Shown in pieces: positions 44,098 through 52,676 of a DNA stretch of 64,000 nt. A program made the translations under genes and the position numbers. Position 1 is the stretch's first letter; every line of letters begins with the position of its first letter. This stretch comes from an uncultured Bacilli bacterium (GTDB taxonomy: Bacteria; Bacillota_I; Bacilli_A; RF39; UBA660), in NCBI GenBank assembly GCA_934102335.1, contig CAKOSP010000002.1, positions 124,001 through 188,000 of the forward strand, read 5' to 3'. The notes beneath the pieces are model-generated. The model had not been told where the DNA came from, did not search any database, and saw nothing but the letters and a program-made list of their open reading frames with translations.

Positions 44098-44598
44098 TTA
44101 ATTCTCCTTCCCTTCTAATTGTTCGGCATATAGATTTAAGCCTATAGCTAAATCTCTAACATACTGGATCATGCCTCCAGCAAGCATAGTAAGCAATCCT
44201 TCTCTTGATGGAATAGATGCATAATCTTTAATTACATCAATATCAGCAACGTTTCCACTGATAATACCAACTCTTATTTCAAGTTTTTTATGATCTTTTG
44301 CAAAATTTGAAATTACTTTAATTGGTTCAAGAAGATTTTTACCAAATAAAACTGCGTTAGGGCCACTTAAGAAAGAGTCAACGTCTTTGCCAATTTCATC
44401 CATAGCTCTTTTTAATAAAGTATTTTTGTATACTTTAACTTCAGCATCAACTTTAAGTAATTCTTTTCTTAATTCAGTCATTTCTGCAACAGTTAAACCT
44501 TGATATTGAAATAAAATTACTGATTCACTGTTTTGAATTTTATTAACAATCTCATCAACAGTTTGCTTTTTACTTTCAAGTACTTTTGCGCTTGCCAT
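44098..44598 (-). CDS. rplJ: 50S ribosomal protein L10
   Basis: 166 aa, base of the L7/L12 stalk; YQGLTVAEMTELRKELLK and the VYKNTLLKRA region are typical. AAGGAGG site. Preceded by the L10 leader RNA, through which L10(L12)4 represses the operon. Confidence 0.98.
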   Translation of the reverse strand: MASAKVLESKKQTVDEIVNKIQNSESVILFQYQGLTVAEMTELRKELLKVDAEVKVYKNTLLKRAMDEIGKDVDSFLSGPNAVLFGKNLLEPIKVISNFAKDHKKLEIRVGIISGNVADIDVIKDYASIPSREGLLTMLAGGMIQYVRDLAIGLNLYAEQLEGKEN

Positions 44599-44614
44599 TT
44601 TTTCCTCCTTTTAT

Positions 44615-44720
44615 ATTTAAAAAGCTTCCGTACAGGAAGCCACACTAATAAAAGATAGGACTTCCTCGGTAGGATTTTTAAAATTTCTTCCCTACTGTCT
44701 TAGGTACATCGCTTTTCAAA
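44615..44720 (-). promoter_or_regulatory. Ribosomal protein L10 leader
   Basis: On the minus strand CCTAAGACAGTAGG, then CCTACCGAGGAAGT, then the hairpin GGCTTCCTGTACGGAAGC followed by T run match the Firmicute L10 leader: the binding element for L10-L12 and an attenuator-like stem in front of rplJ. Confidence 0.93.
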
Positions 44721-44742
44721 TCGTATTATATTATAATATTTA

Positions 44743-45441
44743 TTAAATGTCAAAACTATTTTTGTCTAATTTAATGCCAGGACCCATTGTAGTAGTAATG
44801 GTAATTCCATTTATGAATACACCTTTTACTGTTGTAGGTTTAGCTTTAGAAATAGTTTTTACTACATAATTTAAATTTTCTAGTAATTTAGCTTCATCGA
44901 ATGAAGTTTTACCAATGATTGTATGAATGTTACCATATGTATCATTTTTATATGCAACCATACCACTTTTAATGTCTTTTACTGCATCTTCAACTTTTGG
45001 AGTTACAGTTCCTGTTTTAGGGTTAGGCATTAAACCACGTGGTCCTAAAATCATACCGATTTTTCCTACTTCTGGCATCATGTCAGGTGTAGCAACGATT
45101 ACATCAAAATCAAACCATGATTCATTTTTAATCTTATCAACTAAATCTTTTTCACCAACATAATCAGCTCCAGCAGCTTTAGCTCTTTCTGCAGCTTCAC
45201 CTTTGGCAAATACTAAAACTTTTTTAGTTTTTCCAGTTCCATTTGGTAATACCAATGAACCTCTTAAATTTTGATCAGTTTTTTTGGCATCAATGTTTAA
45301 TTTGATTGCTACTTCAACAGTACTATCAAATTTCGTTGTTGATGTTTTTTTAATAAGATTAATAGCATCTTCAGCAGTATATAATTTTCCAGCTTCAATC
45401 ATTTTTGATGCTTCCACATATTTCTTTCCGTGTTTTTTCAA
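44743..45441 (-). CDS. rplA: 50S ribosomal protein L1
   Basis: 232 aa; MMPEVGKIGMILGPRGLMPNPKTGTV is the diagnostic core. TTG start with AGGAGGG upstream gives the usual MKKHGKKY N-terminus. L1 also represses its own operon in many bacteria. Confidence 0.98.
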   Translation of the reverse strand: MKKHGKKYVEASKMIEAGKLYTAEDAINLIKKTSTTKFDSTVEVAIKLNIDAKKTDQNLRGSLVLPNGTGKTKKVLVFAKGEAAERAKAAGADYVGEKDLVDKIKNESWFDFDVIVATPDMMPEVGKIGMILGPRGLMPNPKTGTVTPKVEDAVKDIKSGMVAYKNDTYGNIHTIIGKTSFDEAKLLENLNYVVKTISKAKPTTVKGVFINGITITTTMGPGIKLDKNSFDI

Positions 45442-45501
45442 AATTTTCCCTCCTAACTGTGGTTTATTAGCGGACTTTTATTATTTATATTTAATAAGTA
45501 A

Positions 45502-46092
45502 TTATTCTTCTGTATTTTGTTCTTTTTCTTCACCTTGAACTGGTACTTCAACTGAAGCTTCAGTATTAGCTTCTTCTTCCATTTGTTCAAGTTCAGCTTC
45601 TCTTTTTGCTCTTTCTACTTCTTCAGCTTGAGCTTCTTTAGCTTGCTCTGCAAGTTCAGCGTCATTTACACCTTTAATTGCAATACCCATGTTACGAGCA
45701 GTACCTTCGATACTATTCATAGCAGCTTCAATAGTATTAGCATTTAAATCAGGCATTTTTTCTTCTGCTATTTTTCTTAATTCATCTTTAGTAATAGTTG
45801 CAACAATTTCATTTGCACCTTTCTTACTACCTTTTTGAATTTTAGCAGTCTTTTTCAACAAGAAAGCTGCAGGAGCAGTTTTAAGTACGAAATCAAATGT
45901 TCTATCATCATATACAGAGATTTCACAAGGAACAATGTCACCCATTTTATCTCTTGTTGCGTCATTAAATTTTGTACAGAATTCTTGTAAATTAATTCCT
46001 GCTGGTCCTAAAACAGTTCCAACTGGTGGAGCTGGTGTAGCTTTTCCAGCTTGAATTTGAAGCTTAATTTTCTTTACGACTTCTTTTGCCAC
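45502..46092 (-). CDS. rplK: 50S ribosomal protein L11 with long acidic C-terminal tail
   Basis: 196 aa from a GTG start with AGGAGGTG upstream. Residues 1-141 are ordinary L11 (KLQIQAGKATPAPPVGTVLG, proline switch, then GTARNMGIAIKG at the end of the RNA-binding domain). Beyond them is an extra tail of about 55 residues, rich in Glu, Ala and Gln, ending VPVQGEEKEQNTEE, which standard L11 lacks. L11 binds the GTPase centre with 23S rRNA. First gene of rplKAJL. Confidence 0.97.
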   Translation of the reverse strand: MAKEVVKKIKLQIQAGKATPAPPVGTVLGPAGINLQEFCTKFNDATRDKMGDIVPCEISVYDDRTFDFVLKTAPAAFLLKKTAKIQKGSKKGANEIVATITKDELRKIAEEKMPDLNANTIEAAMNSIEGTARNMGIAIKGVNDAELAEQAKEAQAEEVERAKREAELEQMEEEANTEASVEVPVQGEEKEQNTEE

Positions 46093-46123
46093 GAAAACAC
46101 CTCCTATAAAATTTTTTCGCGTT

Positions 46124-46157
46124 TGTGGTATAGGGCAAATCCGCATTCCCTCCCACA
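46124..46157 (-). promoter_or_regulatory. Hairpin in the rplK leader, possible L1 site
   Basis: TGTGG..AGGG / CCCTATACCACA forms an interrupted stem between the promoter region and the rplK ribosome site. L1 represses rplKA through such leader stems in other bacteria; not proven here. Confidence 0.4.
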
Positions 46158-46304
46158 GACATAACATTATATAAAAATATATAATTGCATTTAAGATGAT
46201 ACCACAAATACTATGATTTTACAAGCAAAAAATTATTCTAAAGTTTATTATTTTAAAAATATAATTTTTATGTTATATTATTTATGTAAAAAGGAGATGC
46301 ATAT

Positions 46305-47360
46305 ATGTCAAAAAAATTTTTTTACAACAAAGTTTATAATCCTAAAAAGCGAAGAATAATTACCGGCATTATAATTGGTGTAAGCGTTGTTTGTGTTGGA
46401 ACTATAGCTTTTATTATTTATAAACACAATAATAGATTGTATACTTGTAGTAATCAAATTGTTAAAATTAAAGAGCAGATGAATATTGAAATTAATTCTA
46501 AATTTCCAGATAAGAAAGCCTATTTTAACGAAATACAATGTGTTAATGAGAAAAAAATCAAAGTCGATACTTCAAATGTAGATATTACAAAATTAGGTGA
46601 ATATTCTGCAACGATAACTATAGGTAATGATAACTATAATATTAAAATTAATGTTGTTGATAATACCGCTCCAGAATTAAAGCTTAAAAAAGTAACAATT
46701 AAGCCTGGTACTGAGTATACGTACAATGATTTTGTAGAATCTTGTGTTGATAACTCTAAAGAAGATTGTAAACTAGATTTCTATCAAGGTGGAACTGATG
46801 AAGATGGAAACAATATTAAATATGATAATTACAAACAAGTCGGAAATTATGAAGTTAAAATCATAGCTAGTGATTCTAGTGGAAACCAATCTATTGTAGC
46901 GGGTAATCTAGAGATAGCAGAAAAAACTGATGTAGTTGAACCGGGCCCACAGCCTGATCCTACTCCGGACCCTGAACCAGAGCCTACTCCTGAACCTTCA
47001 TGTGAATATGGTAATCTAGAGTATGATAGTAACTACGTTTTAACAACTAATGCTGGTGTTAACAATTGTGCAATTTCTAAAGACGCTATTCAAAAAGATT
47101 CAGTAAAAGAATATATTTTAAAAGTTGCTGATACTGAAACAAGTAAAATTCAAGATCAAGTTAATCAAATCGGAGGCTTATCTGGAATGCTTACCGTAAG
47201 CAGAAATATTACTGCTATTCCAAATAAAGAAAATAAAGGTTACGTTGGATATTCTCTTTATATAAAAATTACTGATGGAAATAATAATACCATTGTTAGT
47301 TACTATTTAAAAGAAGATTCCTCAAGAGTTTATGATTCTAACCCATATAATATTAAATAA
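46305..47360 (+). CDS. Membrane-anchored Ig-like protein with Pro-rich stalk
   Basis: 351 aa. N-terminal TM anchor (about 19-40), two Ig-like domains; the second has VVDNTAPELKLKKVTIKPG...YNDFVESCVD...VKIIASDSSGN, the common DUF5011-type surface domain. A stalk of PDPTPDPEPEPTPEP (about 219-233) leads to a C-terminal domain of about 115 residues. Six extracellular cysteines. Surface adhesin or wall-associated protein; partner unknown. AAAGGAG site; monocistronic. Confidence 0.75.
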   Translation: MSKKFFYNKVYNPKKRRIITGIIIGVSVVCVGTIAFIIYKHNNRLYTCSNQIVKIKEQMNIEINSKFPDKKAYFNEIQCVNEKKIKVDTSNVDITKLGEYSATITIGNDNYNIKINVVDNTAPELKLKKVTIKPGTEYTYNDFVESCVDNSKEDCKLDFYQGGTDEDGNNIKYDNYKQVGNYEVKIIASDSSGNQSIVAGNLEIAEKTDVVEPGPQPDPTPDPEPEPTPEPSCEYGNLEYDSNYVLTTNAGVNNCAISKDAIQKDSVKEYILKVADTETSKIQDQVNQIGGLSGMLTVSRNITAIPNKENKGYVGYSLYIKITDGNNNTIVSYYLKEDSSRVYDSNPYNIK

Positions 47361-47384
47361 TAAATATTTTATATAAAGTAAAAT

Positions 47385-47427
47385 ATCTCTTTAGTTATAA
47401 CGTTTAAAAATAACTAAGGAGATTTTT
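47385..47427 (+). terminator. Terminator after the Ig-like protein gene
   Basis: TCTCTTTAGTTAT / ATAACTAAGGAGA stem (one G-U pair) followed by seven T. Confidence 0.85.
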
Positions 47428-47607
47428 TTAAAACATATAGACCAAATTTTGTAATATTCTCAATGTATTTTAGTCTTAAATTCAATGGTAACACCGTTTA
47501 ATCATCTAAGTTCAACTTAAAATGTGCCATCATTTTACTTTTTTCAGTTACTTGTTTATAATTTATATAGGGGCCCCCTTGCTGGGAATTGGCTCTTTTA
47601 TTATACC
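47428..47607. other. Intergenic stretch, no gene seen; short GC-rich block
   Basis: 180 bases without a ribosome site plus frame on either strand. Contains TATAAT (47550 region) and, just after, the block GGGGCCCCC, very out of character for this DNA. On the minus strand a frame reading MMAHFKLNLDD is too short to call. Possibly a small RNA start or an element end. Confidence 0.3.
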
Positions 47608-47640
47608 AAAAAGCCGCACCTAAGTAGTGCGGTTCAAAAA
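47608..47640 (-). terminator. Terminator of the larger TasA-like gene
   Basis: AACCGCAC / GTGCGGCTT stem with T run on the minus strand, a few bases past the stop. Confidence 0.88.
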
Positions 47641-47661
47641 AACTTTTTTTATTAATTATTT

Positions 47662-48711
47662 TTAAGATTTAGTAAATGTTAAATTAGCACTCATGGTTTT
47701 ACCTGCATTACCATTTTGATTAGCATCATAGTTTTTAAAAGTCGCTGTTACTTCCCATGTATCAGTAGTAGTGGCACCAGCTGCAGCTGTAATAGTGTTA
47801 GAATTAACATTTATAGTTCCGGATGCTGTAGTCATATCCTTAGTAAGTACTGTTGTGCCATTCTTCTTTATAATTATTTGTATTTCGGGTTTTACATAAC
47901 CAGGTCCAACGTATTCAGATTGTGTTTTAGAAATCATTGGATACACAACTTCATTAGTAAAGGTACCCGCAAGCACTGGCACTATTTGTAAATAAACACT
48001 TGAAAACGTAGTTGGCGCACTTAAAGTAAATGACGACGTATTTTCATTTGCTAACGTTGTAGTGGTGCCTGAACTTGTTTCGCCTATTAAAACTGTTCCC
48101 TTTGGCATTTTAATTGTTTTATATGTGCCTGCAGTCAAAGTTGATGATCCTACAGTAGAAACTGGAATGGTAATATTAGCAACACTAGTACTTGGCTTAC
48201 CATTTAGAGTTATAGTTCCATCGTCATTATATGTATATGTAAGTCCATTGGATGTTTGACTAGTTCCTTGTAGAGAGCTGCTACATAAGATAAGATTTGG
48301 AGATACAGTTCCATTACTTCCATCTTGTGTTGGATCGCATCCAGTTGTTGATACAGTATAAACAAAGTTATTTGATACGACATTTATTTTAGCAGTATAT
48401 GTATAAGTAGATGCTGATTCACTTTTGGCTTTTAATTGTACATTACAACTTTTTGTAGCGGTTATATCATTACCTGCTGGAGCAAAATTAACTTGATTAG
48501 CACTTAAAGTAATGTTATCACAGGTTCCGAATGTTAAATTGTCCACTGTTTTTGATGTTACGCTTAAGCTAGTAGTTGATCCTGTTCCCACCACTGCGGC
48601 AAAATATGCATATGTTGCTCCAATAGCTCCTAGCGTAATTAAAGCAACTGTTAAAGCAATAATCATAGCTTTTTTATTCATTTTAAATTCAGCATTATTA
48701 TTTGAATCCAT
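47662..48711 (-). CDS. TasA/SipW-type surface protein A
   Basis: 349 aa. The N-terminus has a SipW-dependent signal: hydrophobic core then LGAIGATYAYFAA. The mature part is Thr/Ser/Gly/Val-rich beta protein with four cysteines (FGTCDN, KSCNV, TTGCDP, ILCSS) and few charges. Such proteins form fibres or sheaths (TasA, camelysin). A paralogue lies immediately upstream, and a SipW-type signal peptidase gene is in the window at 59110. GAGGT site 8 bases before the ATG. Substrate role of the protease is inferred. Confidence 0.8.
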   Translation of the reverse strand: MDSNNNAEFKMNKKAMIIALTVALITLGAIGATYAYFAAVVGTGSTTSLSVTSKTVDNLTFGTCDNITLSANQVNFAPAGNDITATKSCNVQLKAKSESASTYTYTAKINVVSNNFVYTVSTTGCDPTQDGSNGTVSPNLILCSSSLQGTSQTSNGLTYTYNDDGTITLNGKPSTSVANITIPVSTVGSSTLTAGTYKTIKMPKGTVLIGETSSGTTTTLANENTSSFTLSAPTTFSSVYLQIVPVLAGTFTNEVVYPMISKTQSEYVGPGYVKPEIQIIIKKNGTTVLTKDMTTASGTINVNSNTITAAAGATTTDTWEVTATFKNYDANQNGNAGKTMSANLTFTKS

Positions 48712-48771
48712 ATATTATACCTCACTATTCTAATACAATTATAAAGTATTATGAATATCTTTTCAAGAAAA

Positions 48772-48795
48772 AAATTGAGTGGTAACACTCAATTT
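48772..48795 (-). terminator. Terminator of the smaller TasA-like gene
   Basis: AAATTGAGTG / CACTCAATTT hairpin with T run on the minus strand. Confidence 0.8.
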
Positions 48796-48814
48796 CAATT
48801 TTAATTTACTTTTA

Positions 48815-49450
48815 TTAACATGCTACTGTTTCAAATACAATTTGACCAGTAAATAATTCTTGACCAGCTAATGAAGATTGATCAACAGTTGCTGAATTTA
48901 AGAATGATAAATTAGCTGTATAAGTTGTTGTTACACCAGAAGCACTATAAGTTGTTGCTTGAATAGATTGTTTTGAGCATAATACTTTTGAACTTCCTGC
49001 AGCTAAAGTTGTTACATCTACAGCATTTGCACAAGTTGTTGATCCAGTCTTAACTGTAGCTGTTAAAGTTTTAGCAGCTTGGGCAGTTAAGTTGTTTTTA
49101 GTTGCTTTTAAACTAATATTATAACAATATTTTGATACATTAGTAGTTGAAACGTCATTTCTTGGAATTAATTTTACAGAAGGAGTTACTGAGTTGCTAG
49201 CTACGTATGTGTCTGAGCTTCCTTTTGCCATGTTAGTTTGCGTTAGTGTCAAAGTTAATGCACTACCGGCTGTATATGTTAAGTTATCTACTGTTTTTGT
49301 TGATACTGTTACATTTGTTGTTGATCCAGTTCCGATTTTTGCTGCGAAGTATGCATATGTTGCTCCTAATGTTCCCATTACTAATACAGCAACTAAAATT
49401 CCAGCAATTATAACGCTTTTTCTACTACTATTATTTTCTTGATTTTCCAT
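48815..49450 (-). CDS. TasA/SipW-type surface protein B
   Basis: 211 aa paralogue of the larger protein: same signal end (LGATYAYFAA) and the same opening of the mature chain (GTGSTTN(V)TVSTKTVDNLT). Four cysteines, the last being the C-terminal residue. Thr-rich, low charge, all-beta. AAAGGAT site. Each of the two has its own terminator, so they are separate transcripts or attenuated. Confidence 0.82.
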   Translation of the reverse strand: MENQENNSSRKSVIIAGILVAVLVMGTLGATYAYFAAKIGTGSTTNVTVSTKTVDNLTYTAGSALTLTLTQTNMAKGSSDTYVASNSVTPSVKLIPRNDVSTTNVSKYCYNISLKATKNNLTAQAAKTLTATVKTGSTTCANAVDVTTLAAGSSKVLCSKQSIQATTYSASGVTTTYTANLSFLNSATVDQSSLAGQELFTGQIVFETVAC

Positions 49451-49533
49451 AATACTATCCTTTCTATTTTATAATTACATTATAAACTATGTGGTTATGG
49501 TTTTCAAGATATAAATTAAAAGTTTGTCAAATA

Positions 49534-49557
49534 AAAAAGTTATATTTCTATAACTTT
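49534..49557 (-). terminator. Terminator of the exported thioredoxin-like gene
   Basis: AAAAAGTTATA / TATAACTTTT hairpin with a T run, directly after the stop codon. Confidence 0.8.
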
Positions 49558-50165
49558 TAGTTTTCTTTTCTGTTAGAAAAGATTAAAGCAGCGGTTCCAC
49601 CTATAACAACTACTAGTATTCCTGCTACGATTAATCCGTCATATTTACCTTTAGTTGATTTTTGTTCTTCCGTAGCTGTAATTGTATCTCCGTCAATACC
49701 TTCTTGTTCGCACGCTTCACTTAAACTTTCAATTGTGTAGTCTTTGTTTTTAGCATATTTTGCAACAATATCTTTATAGTCTTTATTTTGGTATTCACTT
49801 AAAGCTTTTTCTACTAGTTCATCTCCAGTTTTAGATCCAAAGCCAGCAGTAGTATATGAATCACCAATTACTATATATGGAACACCATCAGCAGATTCAT
49901 TGAAATATTCTGCTACATCATTCATTAATGTTTTATTACTTGAATTATTCCATACTTCATAAGCCTTTACTTCAAAATAATCGCTATATTTGCTTGCATT
50001 ATTATAAAAATAAGTTAATGCATCATAACAATGTTTGCATCCATGTCCTCTAAATATATAGATTGTTACTTTTTTATGATCAGTAACTTTTGGTAATTCT
50101 ATAGCTTTAACATTAGTTAAAAATATACTTGCAACAATTGCAATTGATAATAAAATCTTTTTCAT
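49557..50165 (-). CDS. Exported, membrane-anchored thioredoxin-like protein (CxxC)
   Basis: 202 aa. Signal peptide, then a thioredoxin fold with the redox motif RGHGCKHC and the cis-proline strand DGVPYIVIG; then helices and a C-terminal TM anchor (about 175-195, followed by SNRKEN). Sits next to two cysteine-containing TasA-like proteins, so a disulfide-forming or isomerising role for them is attractive (inference). TTGGAGG site. Confidence 0.85.
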   Translation of the reverse strand: MKKILLSIAIVASIFLTNVKAIELPKVTDHKKVTIYIFRGHGCKHCYDALTYFYNNASKYSDYFEVKAYEVWNNSSNKTLMNDVAEYFNESADGVPYIVIGDSYTTAGFGSKTGDELVEKALSEYQNKDYKDIVAKYAKNKDYTIESLSEACEQEGIDGDTITATEEQKSTKGKYDGLIVAGILVVVIGGTAALIFSNRKEN

Positions 50166-50215
50166 AATACCTCCAATGTCTTAATTATAACTCAAAATAA
50201 CCTTGTTTTTCAATA

Positions 50216-50241
50216 AAAAACATGAGCATTGCTCATATTAT
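50216..50241 (-). terminator. Short terminator after ctpA
   Basis: ATGAGCA / TGCTCAT hairpin with a following T run; overlaps the end of the protease gene. Confidence 0.65.
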
Positions 50242-51449
50242 TTTAATAAATCTATTGCTTTTTGTAGTTGAGTATCTGTAATAGCAACTATGTTGCCTGA
50301 TTCATCTTTTGTGATATCTAATTCCACCTCATAATCTGGCATCATCCCCACTTTGTCTATACATTTGCCATTAGGTCTTAACCATTTTGCTGAAGTATAT
50401 TTTGCCAATGTTTTATCTGATAATGTAACTGTTTGCTGTACTTTCCCTTTTCCATAACTTTTAGTGCCTACTAAGGTTGCATTATAACTGTCTTTTAATG
50501 CAGCGGCAAGTATTTCAGAAGCAGATGCACTATCATTATTAATCACTACAATTATTGGATAGTCTCTGGCTTCGCTAGTTTTGTCAGTAATTGTTTTTGT
50601 TCCATTTTTGTTTTCTAAACTATAAATAACTTTATTTTCCTGTAAAAATAGTGAGGCTATTTGTTCTGCTTGAGTTAAATATCCTCCCGTATTATCTCTA
50701 ACATCGATAATAAGTTTTTCCATGCCTTGTGCTTCTAAATCTTTTAAGGCATCATTAAATTGATCATAAACCGTATTTGAAAATATTGATATATATATGT
50801 AACCTATTTTGGTGTTTTCTATTAAATTATAACTAAGCGCTGGTACGAATAAATCTGCAGTTTTAATGGTAAATTCTTTATCCTCATTATTTCTATTTAC
50901 CACCATTTTTACTTCTTCTAAATTCTGATTTTTAATTAACGTTACTATTTCACTAGCATTTTTACTTGTTACATCCACATCATTGATTTTTATAATTTCA
51001 TCATCAATTTGTAATCCACTATTTTGTGCTGGAGAATTTTTAGTAATACCAATTATTTTTCTTCCTTCAATAGTAATTCCTATTCCTTTATATGTTCCTT
51101 CCAATTTTTCTGCCAAAGACTCAGCTTGATTTTCATTCATATAAGTTGTATATGAATCTCCCAAATAATTTAACATAGCATTTAAAGCTGCATCTACCAT
51201 TTCTTGTTTGTTAACATCTTCATAATATCCTGATACTACTGATGAATAGACATTTAAGAACTCTTTTAGGTTGTCATCTTCTAGTAATTCAGAATATGAC
51301 ATACCATCTTTATTTTTATATCCATTATTTACTATTACACCTGTGGCAATAGCTGAGGTGATCGCTGTTACAAAAATTATTATAATTACATGTAATAAAC
51401 TAAAACCACTACCTGATGTAAATGTTTTTTTAGTTTTATTTTCTTTCAT
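50238..51449 (-). CDS. ctpA: Carboxy-terminal processing protease (S41, CtpA type)
   Basis: 403 aa. One N-terminal TM anchor (about 17-43), an S41 N-terminal helix, a PDZ domain (YKGIGITIEGRKIIGITKNS), then the S41 catalytic domain with nucleophile in NDSASASEILAAAL and lysine in GTKSYGKGKVQ. A C-terminal peptidoglycan-binding-like tail (LQKAIDLLK). Located outside the membrane. Possible targets include surface and sporulation proteins; not determinable. Confidence 0.95.
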   Translation of the reverse strand: MKENKTKKTFTSGSGFSLLHVIIIIFVTAITSAIATGVIVNNGYKNKDGMSYSELLEDDNLKEFLNVYSSVVSGYYEDVNKQEMVDAALNAMLNYLGDSYTTYMNENQAESLAEKLEGTYKGIGITIEGRKIIGITKNSPAQNSGLQIDDEIIKINDVDVTSKNASEIVTLIKNQNLEEVKMVVNRNNEDKEFTIKTADLFVPALSYNLIENTKIGYIYISIFSNTVYDQFNDALKDLEAQGMEKLIIDVRDNTGGYLTQAEQIASLFLQENKVIYSLENKNGTKTITDKTSEARDYPIIVVINNDSASASEILAAALKDSYNATLVGTKSYGKGKVQQTVTLSDKTLAKYTSAKWLRPNGKCIDKVGMMPDYEVELDITKDESGNIVAITDTQLQKAIDLLK

Positions 51450-51508
51450 AGTATCACCTTAATTTTAGTTTAGCATAAGGCAAAAAAAAAAGAAAGCTTT
51501 AGATTAAA

Positions 51509-52012
51509 TTATAAACCTAATTCGCTTCTTATACTGTCAAGTCCCTCGATATATTTGTTAATTTTACCATTTTTAATTTTTAATAATGTAAATTCTTTAA
51601 ATGCCAGTTCTTCTATTTTAGTGGCTTTAGGATTACTTTCTTCTTGGGCTACGTAATCTTTATTTAAAGTATTTGCTAAATCACATGTATAAATTGGCAG
51701 TGATTTTTCATTTTCTGAATACTTACTAGCAATTGTTGAATAAATTGGTGATTGTATATCTTCACTATTATATACAATTACATAATAAGTTTCATCTGAT
51801 TTATTTAGCATTGTACCCACTGTTACTTTAGAATAATCTATTTGACCTTCTGTAACGTTTTCGGTTGTATCAATTTTAGTCTTTTTAACAATATTTTTTG
51901 TAAAAAAGTAAATTCCTAAAACAAAAGCTATTACTATAATTAAAATAACTATAAATCTAATTATTTCTTCTTGTTCTTCTGTTCTATATTTTGGTATTTT
52001 ATTTTTTTTCAT
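51509..52012 (-). CDS. Membrane-anchored thioredoxin-like protein lacking CxxC
   Basis: 167 aa. TM at about 18-38 after a charged N-terminus. The outer part has a thioredoxin-like strand order (YYVIVYNSEDIQSPIY, IYTCDLANTLNKDYV, FTLLKIKNGKINKYIEG), but the redox cysteine pair is missing: the loop reads NSEDIQS. AGGAGG site. Probably a binding or scaffold relative. Fold assignment is by pattern only. Confidence 0.55.
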   Translation of the reverse strand: MKKNKIPKYRTEEQEEIIRFIVILIIVIAFVLGIYFFTKNIVKKTKIDTTENVTEGQIDYSKVTVGTMLNKSDETYYVIVYNSEDIQSPIYSTIASKYSENEKSLPIYTCDLANTLNKDYVAQEESNPKATKIEELAFKEFTLLKIKNGKINKYIEGLDSIRSELGL

Positions 52013-52042
52013 AATTCCTCCTAGTTATTATTATATCATAAT

Positions 52043-52594
52043 TTATTGCTTTGTAAGACTTTTATACATTTTTACAATTTTAACAAGTATTTCTTGACTA
52101 TCTACTTTAATGTCATTCGTTGCTATTAAAGTTGCCAATCCATTTGCACATAACCACATATTTATAAACAATTCTTTAGCGTCATTAAAACTTAAATTTT
52201 GTTTATTGACTAAATTAATTATCGTAGATTGGTTCCACTTTTCATCTAAAACATTATTTATTTCTTTCCATTTTAAATTGTTTGATAAAAACAAGCTTAT
52301 AAATAAATTTTTATATTCTTGGGCAAACTCCACATATGCTATGCATAACGTTAATAATGCTTTTTTGTTATCAACTCTACTATTAATGAATTCATCGTAC
52401 TGGCGATATATTTCTTTATAAACATCTTCTTTTATTTCGTCCATCGATTTATAAACTCTATATAAAGGCTTTGTTGATATACCTAGTTCCTTTGCAAGAC
52501 CTCTTGCATTAAGTGAGTTCCATCCCGTTTTATTAACAATTTTTACTGCCCCTTTTACAACATTATCTTTTGATAATTCAATTAATGTAGCCAT
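52043..52594 (-). CDS. TetR-family regulator
   Basis: 183 aa. N-terminal helix-turn-helix (GWNSLNARGLAKELGISTKPLYRVYKSMDEI) with a helical effector domain. ATG after AAGGAGG. It precedes the thioredoxin-like gene on the same strand; own regulator target unknown. Confidence 0.88.
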   Translation of the reverse strand: MATLIELSKDNVVKGAVKIVNKTGWNSLNARGLAKELGISTKPLYRVYKSMDEIKEDVYKEIYRQYDEFINSRVDNKKALLTLCIAYVEFAQEYKNLFISLFLSNNLKWKEINNVLDEKWNQSTIINLVNKQNLSFNDAKELFINMWLCANGLATLIATNDIKVDSQEILVKIVKMYKSLTKQ

Positions 52595-52658
52595 GGCTTT
52601 CCTCCTTATGGTAACTTACGTTTTTATTATATCATAATTCCAATTTTTGTCAAAAATA

Positions 52659-52676
52659 AAAGAGCTTAAGCTCTTT
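52659..52676 (-). terminator. Terminator of the zinc-ribbon gene
   Basis: A perfect 18-base palindrome AAAGAGCTTAAGCTCTTT at the end of the gene, with a T run after it on the minus strand. It overlaps the last codons. Confidence 0.7.

Noticed and set aside
47428..47607. Possible insertion-sequence remnant (minus-strand MMAHFKLNLDD frame)
   Set aside because: Too short, stops nearby, and no inverted repeats or transposase motifs could be seen.
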